The notes beneath the pieces are model-generated. The model had not been told where the DNA came from, did no database searches, and was given only the letters and a program-made list of their open reading frames with translations. Positions 41,982-49,963 of a DNA stretch of 64,000 nt are shown here, one piece after another. This stretch comes from Micromonospora echinofusca (GTDB lineage Bacteria; Actinomycetota; Actinomycetes; Mycobacteriales; Micromonosporaceae), in the NCBI RefSeq assembly GCF_900091445.1, contig NZ_LT607733.1:1-64000 (forward strand). The letters run 5' to 3'. The position numbers were made by a program, and so were the translations under genes. Each line of letters starts with the position of its first letter. Position 1 is the stretch's first letter.

Positions 41982-42853
41982 TGGCGGGCACGTCACCCAC
42001 GGCGGGCGCGGCGGCCGGCTACCGGCCGGCGGCGACCCTGCCGTTCGGCGCCGAGTTCCGGCGGCAGGCCTCCCGGCGGCGTACGCAGCTCGCGCTGGGT
42101 TTCATGGTGCTGCTGCCGTTGATCATCCTGATCGCGTTCCAGTTCGACACGGGCGACGACGACGACAACGGGCGCGGGGAGTTCGGCAGCCTGGTGGAGT
42201 TCGCCACGTCGGGCGGGCTGAACTTCACCCTCTTCACCATCTTCGTCTCGGCGTCGTTCCTGATGGTCGTGGTGGTGGCGCTGTTCTGCGGCGACACGGT
42301 GGCCAGCGAGGCGAGCTGGGGCAGCCTGCGGTACCTGCTGGCGGTGCCGGTGCCCCGGGCCCGCCTGCTGACGGTGAAGCTGGTGGTCGCGCTCGTCTAC
42401 TCGGCCCTGGCGCTGCTGCTGCTCGCCGGCACCGCCCTGCTGATCGGCACGCTGCGCTACGGCTGGGAGCCGCTGCGCAGCACCGTGGCGGCCCAGCTCG
42501 AACCGGGCGAGGGGCTGCTGCGGCTGCTGGGGGTGCTCGGCTACCTGGCGGTCGTACTCCTGGTGGTGGCCGGACTGGCGTTCCTGCTGTCGGTGGTCAC
42601 GGACGCCGCGCTCGGCGCGGTCGGCGGCGCGGTGCTGCTCTGGATCCTCTCCAGCATCCTCGACCAGATCACCGCGCTGGGCGCGCTGCGCGCGTTCCTG
42701 CCGACGCACTACAGCACCGCCTGGCTGGGCCTGCTCTCGACGCCGGTGCAGACCGACGACGTGGTACGCGGCGCGATCTCCGCGATCAGCTACGCGACGC
42801 TGTTCTGGGGGCTGGCGTTCTGGCGCTTCACCCGCAAGGACGTCACCAGCTAA
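41978..42853 (+). CDS. ABC-2 type permease partner of the hydrolase-ABC fusion
   Basis: A 291-residue membrane protein with six predicted helices, the first at LALGFMVLLPLIILIAFQF (about 39-57), followed by an Asp-rich extracellular turn (DTGDDDDNG). The segment SEASWGSLRYLLAVPVPRAR between TM2 and TM3 is the classical ABC-2 coupling region. The last helices include ISYATLFWGLAFWRF. It starts at ATG 41978 inside the stop codon of the fusion gene (ATGA), making a two-gene operon. The exported substrate is unknown; linkage to an external peptidase-like domain suggests a peptide or acylated product (inference). Confidence 0.9.
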   Translation: MMAGTSPTAGAAAGYRPAATLPFGAEFRRQASRRRTQLALGFMVLLPLIILIAFQFDTGDDDDNGRGEFGSLVEFATSGGLNFTLFTIFVSASFLMVVVVALFCGDTVASEASWGSLRYLLAVPVPRARLLTVKLVVALVYSALALLLLAGTALLIGTLRYGWEPLRSTVAAQLEPGEGLLRLLGVLGYLAVVLLVVAGLAFLLSVVTDAALGAVGGAVLLWILSSILDQITALGALRAFLPTHYSTAWLGLLSTPVQTDDVVRGAISAISYATLFWGLAFWRFTRKDVTS

Positions 42854-43129
42854 GGCGTCGGGTCGGCCGCCTTCCTCCAGGCGCCGCGGAGCAGGCGCCG
42901 AGCAGGACTGGGTTGGCCTTCGTGACGCCGACCAGCCGTGCCGGCGTGGGAACTCCGCCGCGCGGACACGGTGCGGGTCGGTACGCGGGGGTCGCCATCG
43001 CCCGATCGTCGCACCGGCCGGTGCTCCGCCGGGCTCCCGGACACCCGTCCGGACCGGTCGACGGCCACCGATCGGGCCCGCTCGGACAGGCAGGCCGAGA
43101 AGGCGGTCGACCGTGAGCAGCCCGCGTTC

Positions 43130-43900
43130 GTGTCCACCGTCACTCCCCTCGACTACGACCGGGACCTGCCCGAGGCCTTCACCGTGCTGCTCGACCGGCC
43201 GCTGACCGAGGACGAGCAGGCGGCCCTCACCGCCCTGACCGGCGCCCGGTCGGAGGTGTGGGAGTTCCTGAAGCCGCTCGGCGGCCGGATGGTCGAGCAC
43301 GCGTCCTACGTGGCCCCGTTCGAGGACGGCAACGAGAATCGCGGCCATGCCCAGACGTTCGACCTGAACCTGAACAGCGACCGCGCTGCCGGGCTCACGA
43401 TCAACGACATGGCCGCCGTCAAGGACTCCTGCCGCGCCCCCACGGCGCAGACCGTCGTCACCCTTCCCCCGGCGGGTGCGGAGTCCCGGCAGGGGCTGCT
43501 GTGGGACCTGACCGGTGGGCCGACGGACAAGCCGCACGGCCCGTACGTCCTGGCCGAGGGCGAGCCGGAGGAGGGCCAGCTGTACTTCCGCCGTAACGTC
43601 GTCGAGCTGGGCAACGGTCAGTCCAAAGCCTTCCGCATCCAGCCCGAGGTGTCCACCCACACGTGCGAGTGGCACATCGTCGCCTCCTACACCGACACGA
43701 CCGGTTCCCACGAGCAACGCATCCCGAGCGGCGCCGGCACGTTCACCACCGAGGCCATCCCGTCGCGGCCCGTCCAGTACTTCGAACGCCCCCCGGGCCC
43801 GGAGTGGGGCTGCCTCGGCGAGGTGCGCCAGCGGAATTGCCCGGCCAGCGCATCCGTACGGCTCCCGAGGCCACCGGTCCACCGGCCGGTCCCGGGCTGA
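43130..43900 (+). CDS. Uncharacterised protein, probably 5'-truncated gene remnant
   Basis: From GTG 43130 the frame encodes about 256 residues beginning VSTVTPLDYDRDLPEAFTVL, then LLDRPLTEDEQAALTALTGA, FDLNLNSDRAAGLTINDMAA, two Cys (DSCRAP, HTCEWHIVASY) and a beta-rich region. It looks like the extracellular C-terminal part of a larger membrane-anchored protein: the frame remains open upstream to 42938, but that stretch is Arg/Ser/Asp-rich noise with no start, signal or helix. The final 30 residues after YFERPPGPEW also look out of character. I do not recognise the family. No Shine-Dalgarno precedes 43130, so it may not be expressed. Confidence 0.5.
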   Translation: MSTVTPLDYDRDLPEAFTVLLDRPLTEDEQAALTALTGARSEVWEFLKPLGGRMVEHASYVAPFEDGNENRGHAQTFDLNLNSDRAAGLTINDMAAVKDSCRAPTAQTVVTLPPAGAESRQGLLWDLTGGPTDKPHGPYVLAEGEPEEGQLYFRRNVVELGNGQSKAFRIQPEVSTHTCEWHIVASYTDTTGSHEQRIPSGAGTFTTEAIPSRPVQYFERPPGPEWGCLGEVRQRNCPASASVRLPRPPVHRPVPG

Positions 43901-43975
43901 GCCGCGCCTGCTCGTTCCGGCCGGAGCCGGCAACGATCGACGGTCCCGGGCTGAGGCGGCCCGGTCGCGGGGGCG

Positions 43976-44713
43976 TCAGCGGGACCGGGGCCTGCGCTTG
44001 CGGGTGGGGGAGTCGGGGGAGTCCGGCGCGGTGCCGGAGTCGGCGGTGTCGCCGTCGCCGGACGCGTCGGTCACCCGGGCGTCGGTGTGGCGCAGCTCGG
44101 CCAGCGTGGTGCCCCGGAGCTGGTAGACGGCGGTGCGCCGGATGCTCAGTTCCGCCATCGGGCCGTCCGCCGGTCGGGTCAGGTAGACCACCGTCGCCCT
44201 GCCGTCGCGCACGCTGACGCTCTCCACCGGCGTACGGTCGCCGAGGTCGACCTGGGCCTGGTAGTCCGGCTCCCCCCTGACGTTGCGCCAGGCGGCGAGG
44301 GTGAAGAAGCGGCCGGTGCCGCCGCCGTCGAGCATGACCACCCCCACCGCGTCGCCCGCGCCGTCGCCGTCGAGGTCGCCCACGGCGCACGGCCGCTGCA
44401 ACTCCACCGTCGTGCCGTCGGGGTCGGACCAGCGGCCGCCGGCGAGGCGGATCGGGGCGGCGTACCCGCGGTAGCGGACCTTCCTGCTGCCGACCAGGGT
44501 GTTGCGCAGTTCCAGGCAGCTGAGCCGGTCGCCGGTGGGGCGGGGGGTCGGGGTCGCCCGGGCGGTGTCGACGTCGTCCCGCTCGACGGCGGTGCCCGCG
44601 GGCCGGTCGGCGGACCGGTTCCGCTTCTTCCGGTTGCCCGTGGAGCAGGCGGTCGTCACCACCAGCAGGCAGGCCATGGTCAGCGCCATCACCGGGACGA
44701 GCTTGCGACGCAT
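43976..44713 (-). CDS. Putative lipoprotein with FG-GAP/VCBS-like segment
   Basis: A 245-residue exported protein. Its signal peptide MRRKLVPVMALTMACLLVVT ends in a lipobox-like TTAC (Cys about 23), then a basic/Asp-rich linker. The mature domain contains CAVGDLDGDGAGDAVGVVML, a calcium-binding-like DxDGDG loop as in FG-GAP/VCBS repeats, followed by TGRFFTLAAWRNVRGEPDYQ, and ends with a Ser/Asp/Arg tail. It may be a secreted lipoprotein that reports or binds a cell-wall ligand; the function is unknown. GGAAAGGAA lies about 6 nt upstream of ATG 44713. It diverges from doxX across 176 nt. Confidence 0.75.
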   Translation of the reverse strand: MRRKLVPVMALTMACLLVVTTACSTGNRKKRNRSADRPAGTAVERDDVDTARATPTPRPTGDRLSCLELRNTLVGSRKVRYRGYAAPIRLAGGRWSDPDGTTVELQRPCAVGDLDGDGAGDAVGVVMLDGGGTGRFFTLAAWRNVRGEPDYQAQVDLGDRTPVESVSVRDGRATVVYLTRPADGPMAELSIRRTAVYQLRGTTLAELRHTDARVTDASGDGDTADSGTAPDSPDSPTRKRRPRSR

Positions 44714-44889
44714 CAGCGCGTTCCTTTCCGTCGATGTGACCGGCACCGTAACGGGCCCGCGCCAGCGCGCCCGGCGGCAGGGACGCCCCGATTCATGGGA
44801 GCGTTCCCACGAATAGGGAATCCATCGACACGGTCGAATGCCTGTCGGCATTCTGGTGCCGTCCTGTCGTCCTGATCGGAGGTGCCCTG

Positions 44890-45318
44890 ATGCTCGCTGA
44901 CCGGATCGGTGGCCCGGCCCTGTCCCTGTTCCGCGCCGTCGTCGGACTGCTCTTCCTCTGCCACGGCCTGGCCTCACTGCTCGGGATCCTCGGCGGCAGC
45001 CGGGGCACCGGCGAGGCGGTCCCGCTCGGCGAGTGGCCGGGCTGGTGGGCCGCGCTGATCCAGGCGGTCTGCGGCGGCCTGGTCCTCGTCGGGCTGTTGA
45101 CCCGGCCGGCGGCCCTGCTGGCGTCCGGCTCGATGGCGTACGCGTACTTCGTGGTGCACCAGCCCGACGCGCTGCTCCCGCTACGCAACGGCGGTGAGCT
45201 GGCCGTCCTGTTCTGCTGGTCGTTCCTGCTGATCGCCGTGTTCGGCCCCGGCGCGTGGGCGCTCGACACCCTGCTGCGCGCCCGGCGCCCCGCCGGCTCC
45301 CGCTCGGTGACCGTCTGA
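44890..45318 (+). CDS. DoxX-family membrane protein
   Basis: A 142-residue four-helix membrane protein. TM1 is LSLFRAVVGLLFLCHGLASL (about 11-30), where the His-Gly is the DoxX hallmark. Then come GWWAALIQAVCGGLVLVGLL, the conserved TRPAALLASGSMAYAYFVVH, and a last helix GELAVLFCWSFLLIAVFGPG, with DTLLRARR at the cytoplasmic end. Family members are membrane oxidoreductase-like proteins of uncertain activity, often linked to redox stress. GGAGG precedes ATG 44890. A 7-bp hairpin (45341-45360) follows the stop codon and separates it from the thrC riboswitch. Confidence 0.9.
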   Translation: MLADRIGGPALSLFRAVVGLLFLCHGLASLLGILGGSRGTGEAVPLGEWPGWWAALIQAVCGGLVLVGLLTRPAALLASGSMAYAYFVVHQPDALLPLRNGGELAVLFCWSFLLIAVFGPGAWALDTLLRARRPAGSRSVTV

Positions 45319-45340
45319 ATCCGTACCGTCGAGGAGGGTT

Positions 45341-45360
45341 CCGCCGGCCCCGCCCGGCGG
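45341..45360 (+). terminator. Short hairpin after doxX
   Basis: CCGCCGG (45341-45347), loop CCCCGC, CCGGCGG (45354-45360), located 22 nt after the doxX stop codon. Confidence 0.55.
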
Positions 45361-45451
45361 ATCGACGGCGGCTGCGGGATCGCTCACAGCGTGGGATCCG
45401 ACGTCGATCTGGGCGTTGTCGGTGCTTAGACTCGACGGCACAACTGCATAC

Positions 45452-45583
45452 CTCATCCAGAGGGGCTGAGGGATACGGCCCGACGACGCCCCGGCAACCA
45501 CCCCGCGCGCTCACCGCAGAGCGACCGGCGGGGCAGGTGCCAATTCCGTCCCCGCCGCAGGGTGCGATGCGGGGAAAGATGAG
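45452..45583 (+). ncRNA. SAM riboswitch (S-box/SAM-I-IV clan) in the thrC leader
   Basis: P1 is CTCATC (45452-45457) pairing with GATGAG (45578-45583). The core has the S-box landmarks CAGAGGGGCTGAGGGA (kink-turn side), GCCCCGGCAACC (45488-45499 region) and GGTGCCAATTC (45536-45546). The actinobacterial setting suggests the SAM-IV or SAM-I/IV form. The P1 3' strand runs directly into the thrC Shine-Dalgarno (GAGAGGA, 45581-45587), so SAM binding should hide the ribosome site. A TAGACT -10 candidate is at 45427-45432. Confidence 0.88.
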
Positions 45584-45595
45584 AGGACCCTCGAC

Positions 45596-46882
45596 ATGAC
45601 GTCGACGTTCGCCCCCTCCGGCATCGACACCGCCGCCAGCCCCGCCCGCGCCCTGGTCTGCCGCGCCTGTTCGGCCCGCTATCCGCTCGCCGCCCAGCAC
45701 GCCTGCTACGAGTGTTTCGGCCCGCTGGAGGTCGACTACGACGCCGCCGCGCTGGCGACGGTCACCCGGGAGCAGATCGAGGCGGGCCCGCGCAACATGT
45801 GGCGGTACGCGGCGCTGCTGCCCGCCGGGCAGGACCCGGCCACCCGGGTCACCCTCGACCCCGGCTTCACCCCGCTGGTGGCCGCCCCGCACCTGGCCGC
45901 CGAACTGGGCGTCACCGGCCCGCTCTGGGTCAAGGACGACAGCGCGAACCCGACCCACTCGTTCAAGGACCGGGTCGTCTCGGTGGCGTTGACCGCCGCC
46001 CGCGCGCTCGGCTTCAGCCGCTACGCCTGCGCCTCCACCGGAAACCTGGCCAACTCCGTCGCCGCGCACGCGGCCCGGGCCGGCGCGCCGTCGGTGGTCT
46101 TCATCCCCGGCGACCTGGAGCAGGGCAAGGTCATCACCACCGCCGTCTACGGCGGCGAGCTGGTCGCCATCGACGGCTCGTACGACGACGTGAACCGGCT
46201 CTGCGGCGAGCTGGTCGAGACGGACGAGTTCGAGGACACCGCGTTCGTCAACGTCAACGTGCGCCCCTACTACGCCGAGGGCTCGAAGACGCTCGGCTAC
46301 GAGGTGGCCGAGCAGCTCGGCTGGCGGATCCCCGCGCAGGTGGTGATCCCGATGGCCTCCGGCGAACTGCTCACCAAGATCGACAAGGCTTTCGCCGAGC
46401 TGGTCGAGATCGGCCTGGTCGAGGCGCCGGCCGGCGGCTGGAAGGTGTTCGGCGCGCAGTCGGCCGGCTGCAACCCGATCGCCACCGCCCTGCACGCCGA
46501 CACCGACACCATCACCCCCGTCCGGCCGACCGGCATCGCCAAGTCCCTGAACATCGGCGACCCGGCCGCCGGCATCTACGCCCTGGAGGCGGTGCGCCGC
46601 ACGGGGGGCTGGATGGAGTACGTCGACGACGACGAGATCCGCGCCGGCATCCGCCTGCTGGCCCGCACCACCGGCGTCTTCGCCGAGACGGCCGGCGGCG
46701 TGACCGTGGCCGTGCTGCGCAAGCTGGTCGAGTCGGGCCGCCTGGACCCGACCGCCGAGACCGTCGTCTTCAACACCGGCGAGGGCCTCAAGACCCTCGA
46801 CGCGGTGGCCGGCCAGGTCGGCCCCACCCACCGCATCAAGCCCTCGCTGCGCGCCGCCCGCGACGCCGGCCTCCTCGGCTGA
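45596..46882 (+). CDS. thrC: Threonine synthase
   Basis: A 428-residue PLP enzyme converting O-phosphohomoserine to threonine. It has an N-terminal zinc-ribbon-like pair, VCRACSARYP and ACYECFGPLEV, then WVKDDSANPTHSFKDR, with the Schiff-base Lys in SFKDR (about 125). ACASTGNLANSVAAHAARAG is the phosphate-binding loop, and AETAGGVTVAVLRKL lies near the C-terminus. The Cys-containing N-terminus is typical of the plant-like/actinobacterial class. The SAM riboswitch upstream is notable because homoserine is the branch point with methionine: high SAM would lower ThrC (if the switch is OFF-type). GAGAGGA is 8 nt before ATG 45596. No thr or met gene is adjacent. Confidence 0.95.
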   Translation: MTSTFAPSGIDTAASPARALVCRACSARYPLAAQHACYECFGPLEVDYDAAALATVTREQIEAGPRNMWRYAALLPAGQDPATRVTLDPGFTPLVAAPHLAAELGVTGPLWVKDDSANPTHSFKDRVVSVALTAARALGFSRYACASTGNLANSVAAHAARAGAPSVVFIPGDLEQGKVITTAVYGGELVAIDGSYDDVNRLCGELVETDEFEDTAFVNVNVRPYYAEGSKTLGYEVAEQLGWRIPAQVVIPMASGELLTKIDKAFAELVEIGLVEAPAGGWKVFGAQSAGCNPIATALHADTDTITPVRPTGIAKSLNIGDPAAGIYALEAVRRTGGWMEYVDDDEIRAGIRLLARTTGVFAETAGGVTVAVLRKLVESGRLDPTAETVVFNTGEGLKTLDAVAGQVGPTHRIKPSLRAARDAGLLG

Positions 46883-46964
46883 CCCGACCGCCGGGGGCGG
46901 GCAGGGGGGATTCGGGGGGTAACTGGGTTTTCGCTGTGAGTGCGGAAAACGCGCCGACAAGGAC

Positions 46965-46993
46965 TTGACGGCAGGAACCGGACGGCGCAAGAT
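46965..46993 (+). promoter_or_regulatory. Strong housekeeping promoter of the candidate sRNA
   Basis: TTGACG (46965-46970), a 17-nt spacer, CAAGAT (46988-46993). This is the closest match to the sigma-70-type consensus in the window. The predicted start is about 47000, at the first paired base of the structured RNA. Confidence 0.7.
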
Positions 46994-46999
46994 GCTCCG

Positions 47000-47120
47000 T
47001 GCGGGAGGGCGTTTCGCCGGAGACTTTGAGTTCTTGCGACCCAACGCCGGAGGCGTTGTGCGAGCGTCCCTCCCGACCAACTTCCGATCGGGCCAGCGTT
47101 AATTCGCTGGCCCGATCGTC
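47000..47120 (+). ncRNA. Candidate structured small RNA (about 120 nt) with own promoter and terminator
   Basis: Three nested elements are visible. Outer stem P1: CGGGAGGG (47002-47009) with CCCTCCCG (47068-47075). Inner hairpin P2: CTTGCG (47033-47038)/TGCGAG (47059-47064), extended by CAACGCC (47042-47048)/GGCGTTG (47052-47058) with a GGA loop. Terminal hairpin: 14 bp, CGATCGGGCCAGCG (47085-47098)/CGCTGGCCCGATCG (47105-47118) with loop TTAATT. The unpaired segment GAGACTTTGAGTT (47020-47032) is accessible. I do not recognise an Rfam family; 6C RNA is excluded because no C-run loops are present. A leader role for the GNAT gene at 47144 is possible but less likely, given the terminator. Confidence 0.65.
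47085..47118 (+). terminator. 14-bp hairpin ending the candidate sRNA
   Basis: A perfect 14-bp stem with a 6-nt AT loop, ending 25 nt before the next gene's start codon. It is the most stable simple hairpin between thrC and the GNAT gene, followed by TCGTCG rather than a U-tract. Confidence 0.75.
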
Positions 47121-47143
47121 GTCGGGTGGCGCACCCTCAGCCG

Positions 47144-48163
47144 ATGAGCATCGCGATCGCGCCGCTCGACGCCGCCGACCAGGCCGCCGTCGACGAGGCG
47201 TACCGGATCGGCGCGGCGGCCAACGACGCCGACCTGCCGGACTTCCCGCCCTTCTGCCGGCGGCGCTTCGAGGCGGCGATCCGGCACCCGATGCCGGGCA
47301 ACGAGCCGCTCTGGGCGCTGGCCCGGCTCGACGGCGTGCCGGCCGGCTACCTCGCGCTGGACCTGCCGCAGCTCGACAACACCGAGAACGCCACGGCCGA
47401 GGTGGTGGTGCACCCGCAGTGGCGGCGCCGCGGCGTCGGGCGTGCGCTGCACGAGCACGGCGTACGCCTGCTGCGGGAGCGGGGCCGCAAGCGGGTGCTG
47501 GCGATGGCGGTCTCCGCTCTGCCCGGCGGCCCGGCCCGCTCCGGGGCCGCCGCCGCGTTCGCCGCGTCGACCGGCGCCCGGCCGGCGCTGGCGGAGGTCC
47601 GCCGCCGGCTCGACACCACCCGGCTCGACCACGACGGCCTGGCCGCCGCGCTGGCCGAGGCCCGGGGCCGGGCCGCCGGCTACGACGTCCTGCGTTGGCA
47701 GGGAGACACCCCCGAGGAGTACGTCGCCGACATCGCCTACCTGGACGGCCGGCTGATGGCCGACGCGCCCTTGGGCGACGTGGAGTGGGAGCCGGAGCGG
47801 ATCGACGTCGAGCGGGTCCGTGGCATCGAGCGGGCACTGCGGGTGCGGGGGCGGCGGCGCTACCACACGGCGGCGCGCCACGAAGCGTCCGGCCGGGTGG
47901 TCGCCTGGACCCTGCTCGACGTCGGCGCGTCGGCCGACTGGCACGCGTTCCAGCAGATCACCATCGTCGACCCGGAGCACCGCGGTCACCGCCTCGGCCT
48001 GCTCACCAAGGTCGAGAACCTGCGCCACCTGCTGGCCCACGAGCCGGCGGTACGCGCGATCGACACCTTCAACGCGGCCGAGAACACCCACATGGTGCGG
48101 ATCAACGAGCAACTCGGGTTCCGTCCCGTCGACGGTTGGACCGACTGGCAGCTCACCATCTGA
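47144..48163 (+). CDS. GNAT-family acetyltransferase with tandem domains
   Basis: A 339-residue protein with two GNAT halves. The first half has the acetyl-CoA loop VVVHPQWRRRGVGRALHEHG (about 87-106) and starts IAIAPLDAADQAAVDEAYRI. The second half (about 170-339) contains HTAARHEASGRVVAWTLLDV, then QITIVDPEHRGHRLGLLTKV (second CoA loop, HRGHRLG), then AIDTFNAAENTHMVRINEQL with the conserved Asn, ending FRPVDGWTDWQL. This arrangement is that of mycothiol-synthase-like or tandem GNAT proteins; the substrate is unknown. ATG 47144 is 25 nt downstream of the sRNA hairpin. No clear Shine-Dalgarno is visible. Confidence 0.85.
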   Translation: MSIAIAPLDAADQAAVDEAYRIGAAANDADLPDFPPFCRRRFEAAIRHPMPGNEPLWALARLDGVPAGYLALDLPQLDNTENATAEVVVHPQWRRRGVGRALHEHGVRLLRERGRKRVLAMAVSALPGGPARSGAAAAFAASTGARPALAEVRRRLDTTRLDHDGLAAALAEARGRAAGYDVLRWQGDTPEEYVADIAYLDGRLMADAPLGDVEWEPERIDVERVRGIERALRVRGRRRYHTAARHEASGRVVAWTLLDVGASADWHAFQQITIVDPEHRGHRLGLLTKVENLRHLLAHEPAVRAIDTFNAAENTHMVRINEQLGFRPVDGWTDWQLTI

Positions 48164-48215
48164 GTTGTGACACGCCCCTACTGATCTGAGGGCTTCCTGT
48201 TGCATTATGGCGGGC

Positions 48216-49889
48216 ATGACGGAGACCCCGCACCCCCTGTACGACAGGCACGCCGACACCCTCAACCGGGCGCTGACCGCGATCACGGAGCGCGGGTACT
48301 GGTCCGCCTACCCCGAGTCGCCCAGCCCCCGGGTCTACGGCGAGACCGCCGCCGCCGACGGCAAGGCCGCCTTCGAGGCGTACCTCGGCGGTGACTTCCC
48401 CCTCGACCAGCCGGGCGCGGCCGACCGGGTCGCCACCGAGGCCAGCCCGTTCGGTGTCGAACTGGGCGTCCGCTACCCGCACGCCGGCGCCGACGAGCTG
48501 GTCGCCGCCGCCTCCGCCGCCCTGCCCGCCTGGCGCGACGCTGGCCCGCAGGCCCGGGCGGGGGTCTGCCTGGAGATCCTCGACCGGCTGCACAAGCACA
48601 TCTTCGAGCTGGCCAACGCGGTGCAGTTCACCAGCGGCCAGGCCTTCGTGATGGCGTTCCAGGCCGGCGGCGCGCACGCGCTGGACCGCGCGCTGGAGGC
48701 GGTCGCCTACGCGTACGCGGAGATGACCCGGCACCCGGGGACGGCGGGCTGGGAGAAGGCGGCCGGCAAGGGCGACCCGCTGCGGATGAGCAAGACCTTC
48801 CACGTGGTGCCCCGTGGCGTGGCGCTGGTGATCGGCTGCAACACCTTCCCGACCTGGAACTCGTACCCGGGGCTGTTCGCCTCGCTGGTGACGGGCAACC
48901 CGGTGGTCGTCAAGCCGCACCCGCGCGCGGTGCTGCCGCTGGCGATCACGGTGAAGTACGCCCGGGAGGTGCTCGCCGAGGCCGGCTTCGACCCGAACCT
49001 GGTGCTGCTCGCCCCCGAGGCCCCGGGCGAGAAGCTCGCCTCCACGCTGGCCCTGCACCCGGCCGTGAAGATCGTCGACTTCACCGGCTCCACCGAGTAC
49101 GGCGACTGGCTGGAGGCCAACGCCCGGCAGGCGGCGGTCTACACCGAGAAGGCCGGGCTGAACACGGTGGTGATCGACTCCACCGACGACTTCGCCGGCA
49201 TGTGCCGCAACCTCGGCTTCACCCTGACCCTCTACAGCGGCCAGATGTGCACCACGTCGCAGAACATCCTCATCCCCTCCGGGGGCATCGAGACCGACCA
49301 GGGGCACAAGAGCTTCGACGAGGTGGCGGGCGGGATCGCCGCGGCGGTCGCCAAGATCACCGCCGACCCGGCGCGCGGGGTGGAGCTGACCGGCGCGATC
49401 GTCAACGACGGGGTGCTGGAGCGCCTCGACGCGGTCACCAAGGTCGGCGAGGCGGTGCTGGAGTCGCGTACGGTCGAGCACCCGGCCTTCCCCGGCGCGG
49501 TGGTCCGCACCCCGACGGTGGTCAGGCTGGCGGCCGACGACACGGCGACCTACTCGCAGGAGTGGTTCGGGCCGATCTCGTTCGCCATCGCCACGGACTC
49601 CACGGCGCACAGCCTGGAGATCCTGCGCGCCACGGTCGGCGAGAAGGGCGCGCTCACCGCGGCGGTCTACTCCACCGACGAGGCGGTCCTCGACGCGGCC
49701 GAGGCGGCGGCGGTCGAGGTCGGGGTGCACCTGTCCTGCAACCTCACCGGCGGGGTCTTCGTGAACCAGTCGGCGGCCTTCTCCGACTTCCACGGCAGCG
49801 GCGCCAACGCGGCGGCCAACTCTGCCCTCACCGACGGCGCCTACGTCGCCAACCGGTTCCGCATCGTGCAGTCCCGCCGGCACGCCTGA
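48216..49889 (+). CDS. paaN: PaaN-type aldehyde dehydrogenase (phenylacetate degradation)
   Basis: A 557-residue ALDH-superfamily protein of the PaaN group, cytoplasmic, linked to ring-opened phenylacetyl-CoA metabolism. It has GVALVIGCNTFPTWNSYPGL (oxyanion region), NPVVVKPHPRAVLPLAITVK (cofactor site), VDFTGSTEYGDWLEANARQA, then LTLYSGQMCTTSQNILIPSG with the catalytic Cys, and SQEWFGPISFAIATDS. No enoyl-CoA hydratase domain (PaaZ-type) and no other paa gene is present. I start at ATG 48216: CATTAT (48203-48208) ends 7 nt upstream, a leaderless promoter that would contain the earlier ATG at 48207. Confidence 0.9.
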   Translation: MTETPHPLYDRHADTLNRALTAITERGYWSAYPESPSPRVYGETAAADGKAAFEAYLGGDFPLDQPGAADRVATEASPFGVELGVRYPHAGADELVAAASAALPAWRDAGPQARAGVCLEILDRLHKHIFELANAVQFTSGQAFVMAFQAGGAHALDRALEAVAYAYAEMTRHPGTAGWEKAAGKGDPLRMSKTFHVVPRGVALVIGCNTFPTWNSYPGLFASLVTGNPVVVKPHPRAVLPLAITVKYAREVLAEAGFDPNLVLLAPEAPGEKLASTLALHPAVKIVDFTGSTEYGDWLEANARQAAVYTEKAGLNTVVIDSTDDFAGMCRNLGFTLTLYSGQMCTTSQNILIPSGGIETDQGHKSFDEVAGGIAAAVAKITADPARGVELTGAIVNDGVLERLDAVTKVGEAVLESRTVEHPAFPGAVVRTPTVVRLAADDTATYSQEWFGPISFAIATDSTAHSLEILRATVGEKGALTAAVYSTDEAVLDAAEAAAVEVGVHLSCNLTGGVFVNQSAAFSDFHGSGANAAANSALTDGAYVANRFRIVQSRRHA

Positions 49890-49963
49890 GTCGGTCGCGG
49901 TTGTCCGGGTCGGCCCCAGACGGGCCGATCCGGACGGCCTCGGGCCGGGCGCCTGGCGGCCCG

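Noticed and set aside
47068..47078. tRNA-like 3' end (CCCTCCCGACCA) pairing with CGGGAGGG
   Set aside because: No T-loop (GTTCRANNC) or anticodon arm, and the inner hairpin and terminator fit a different structure; the CCA is likely chance.
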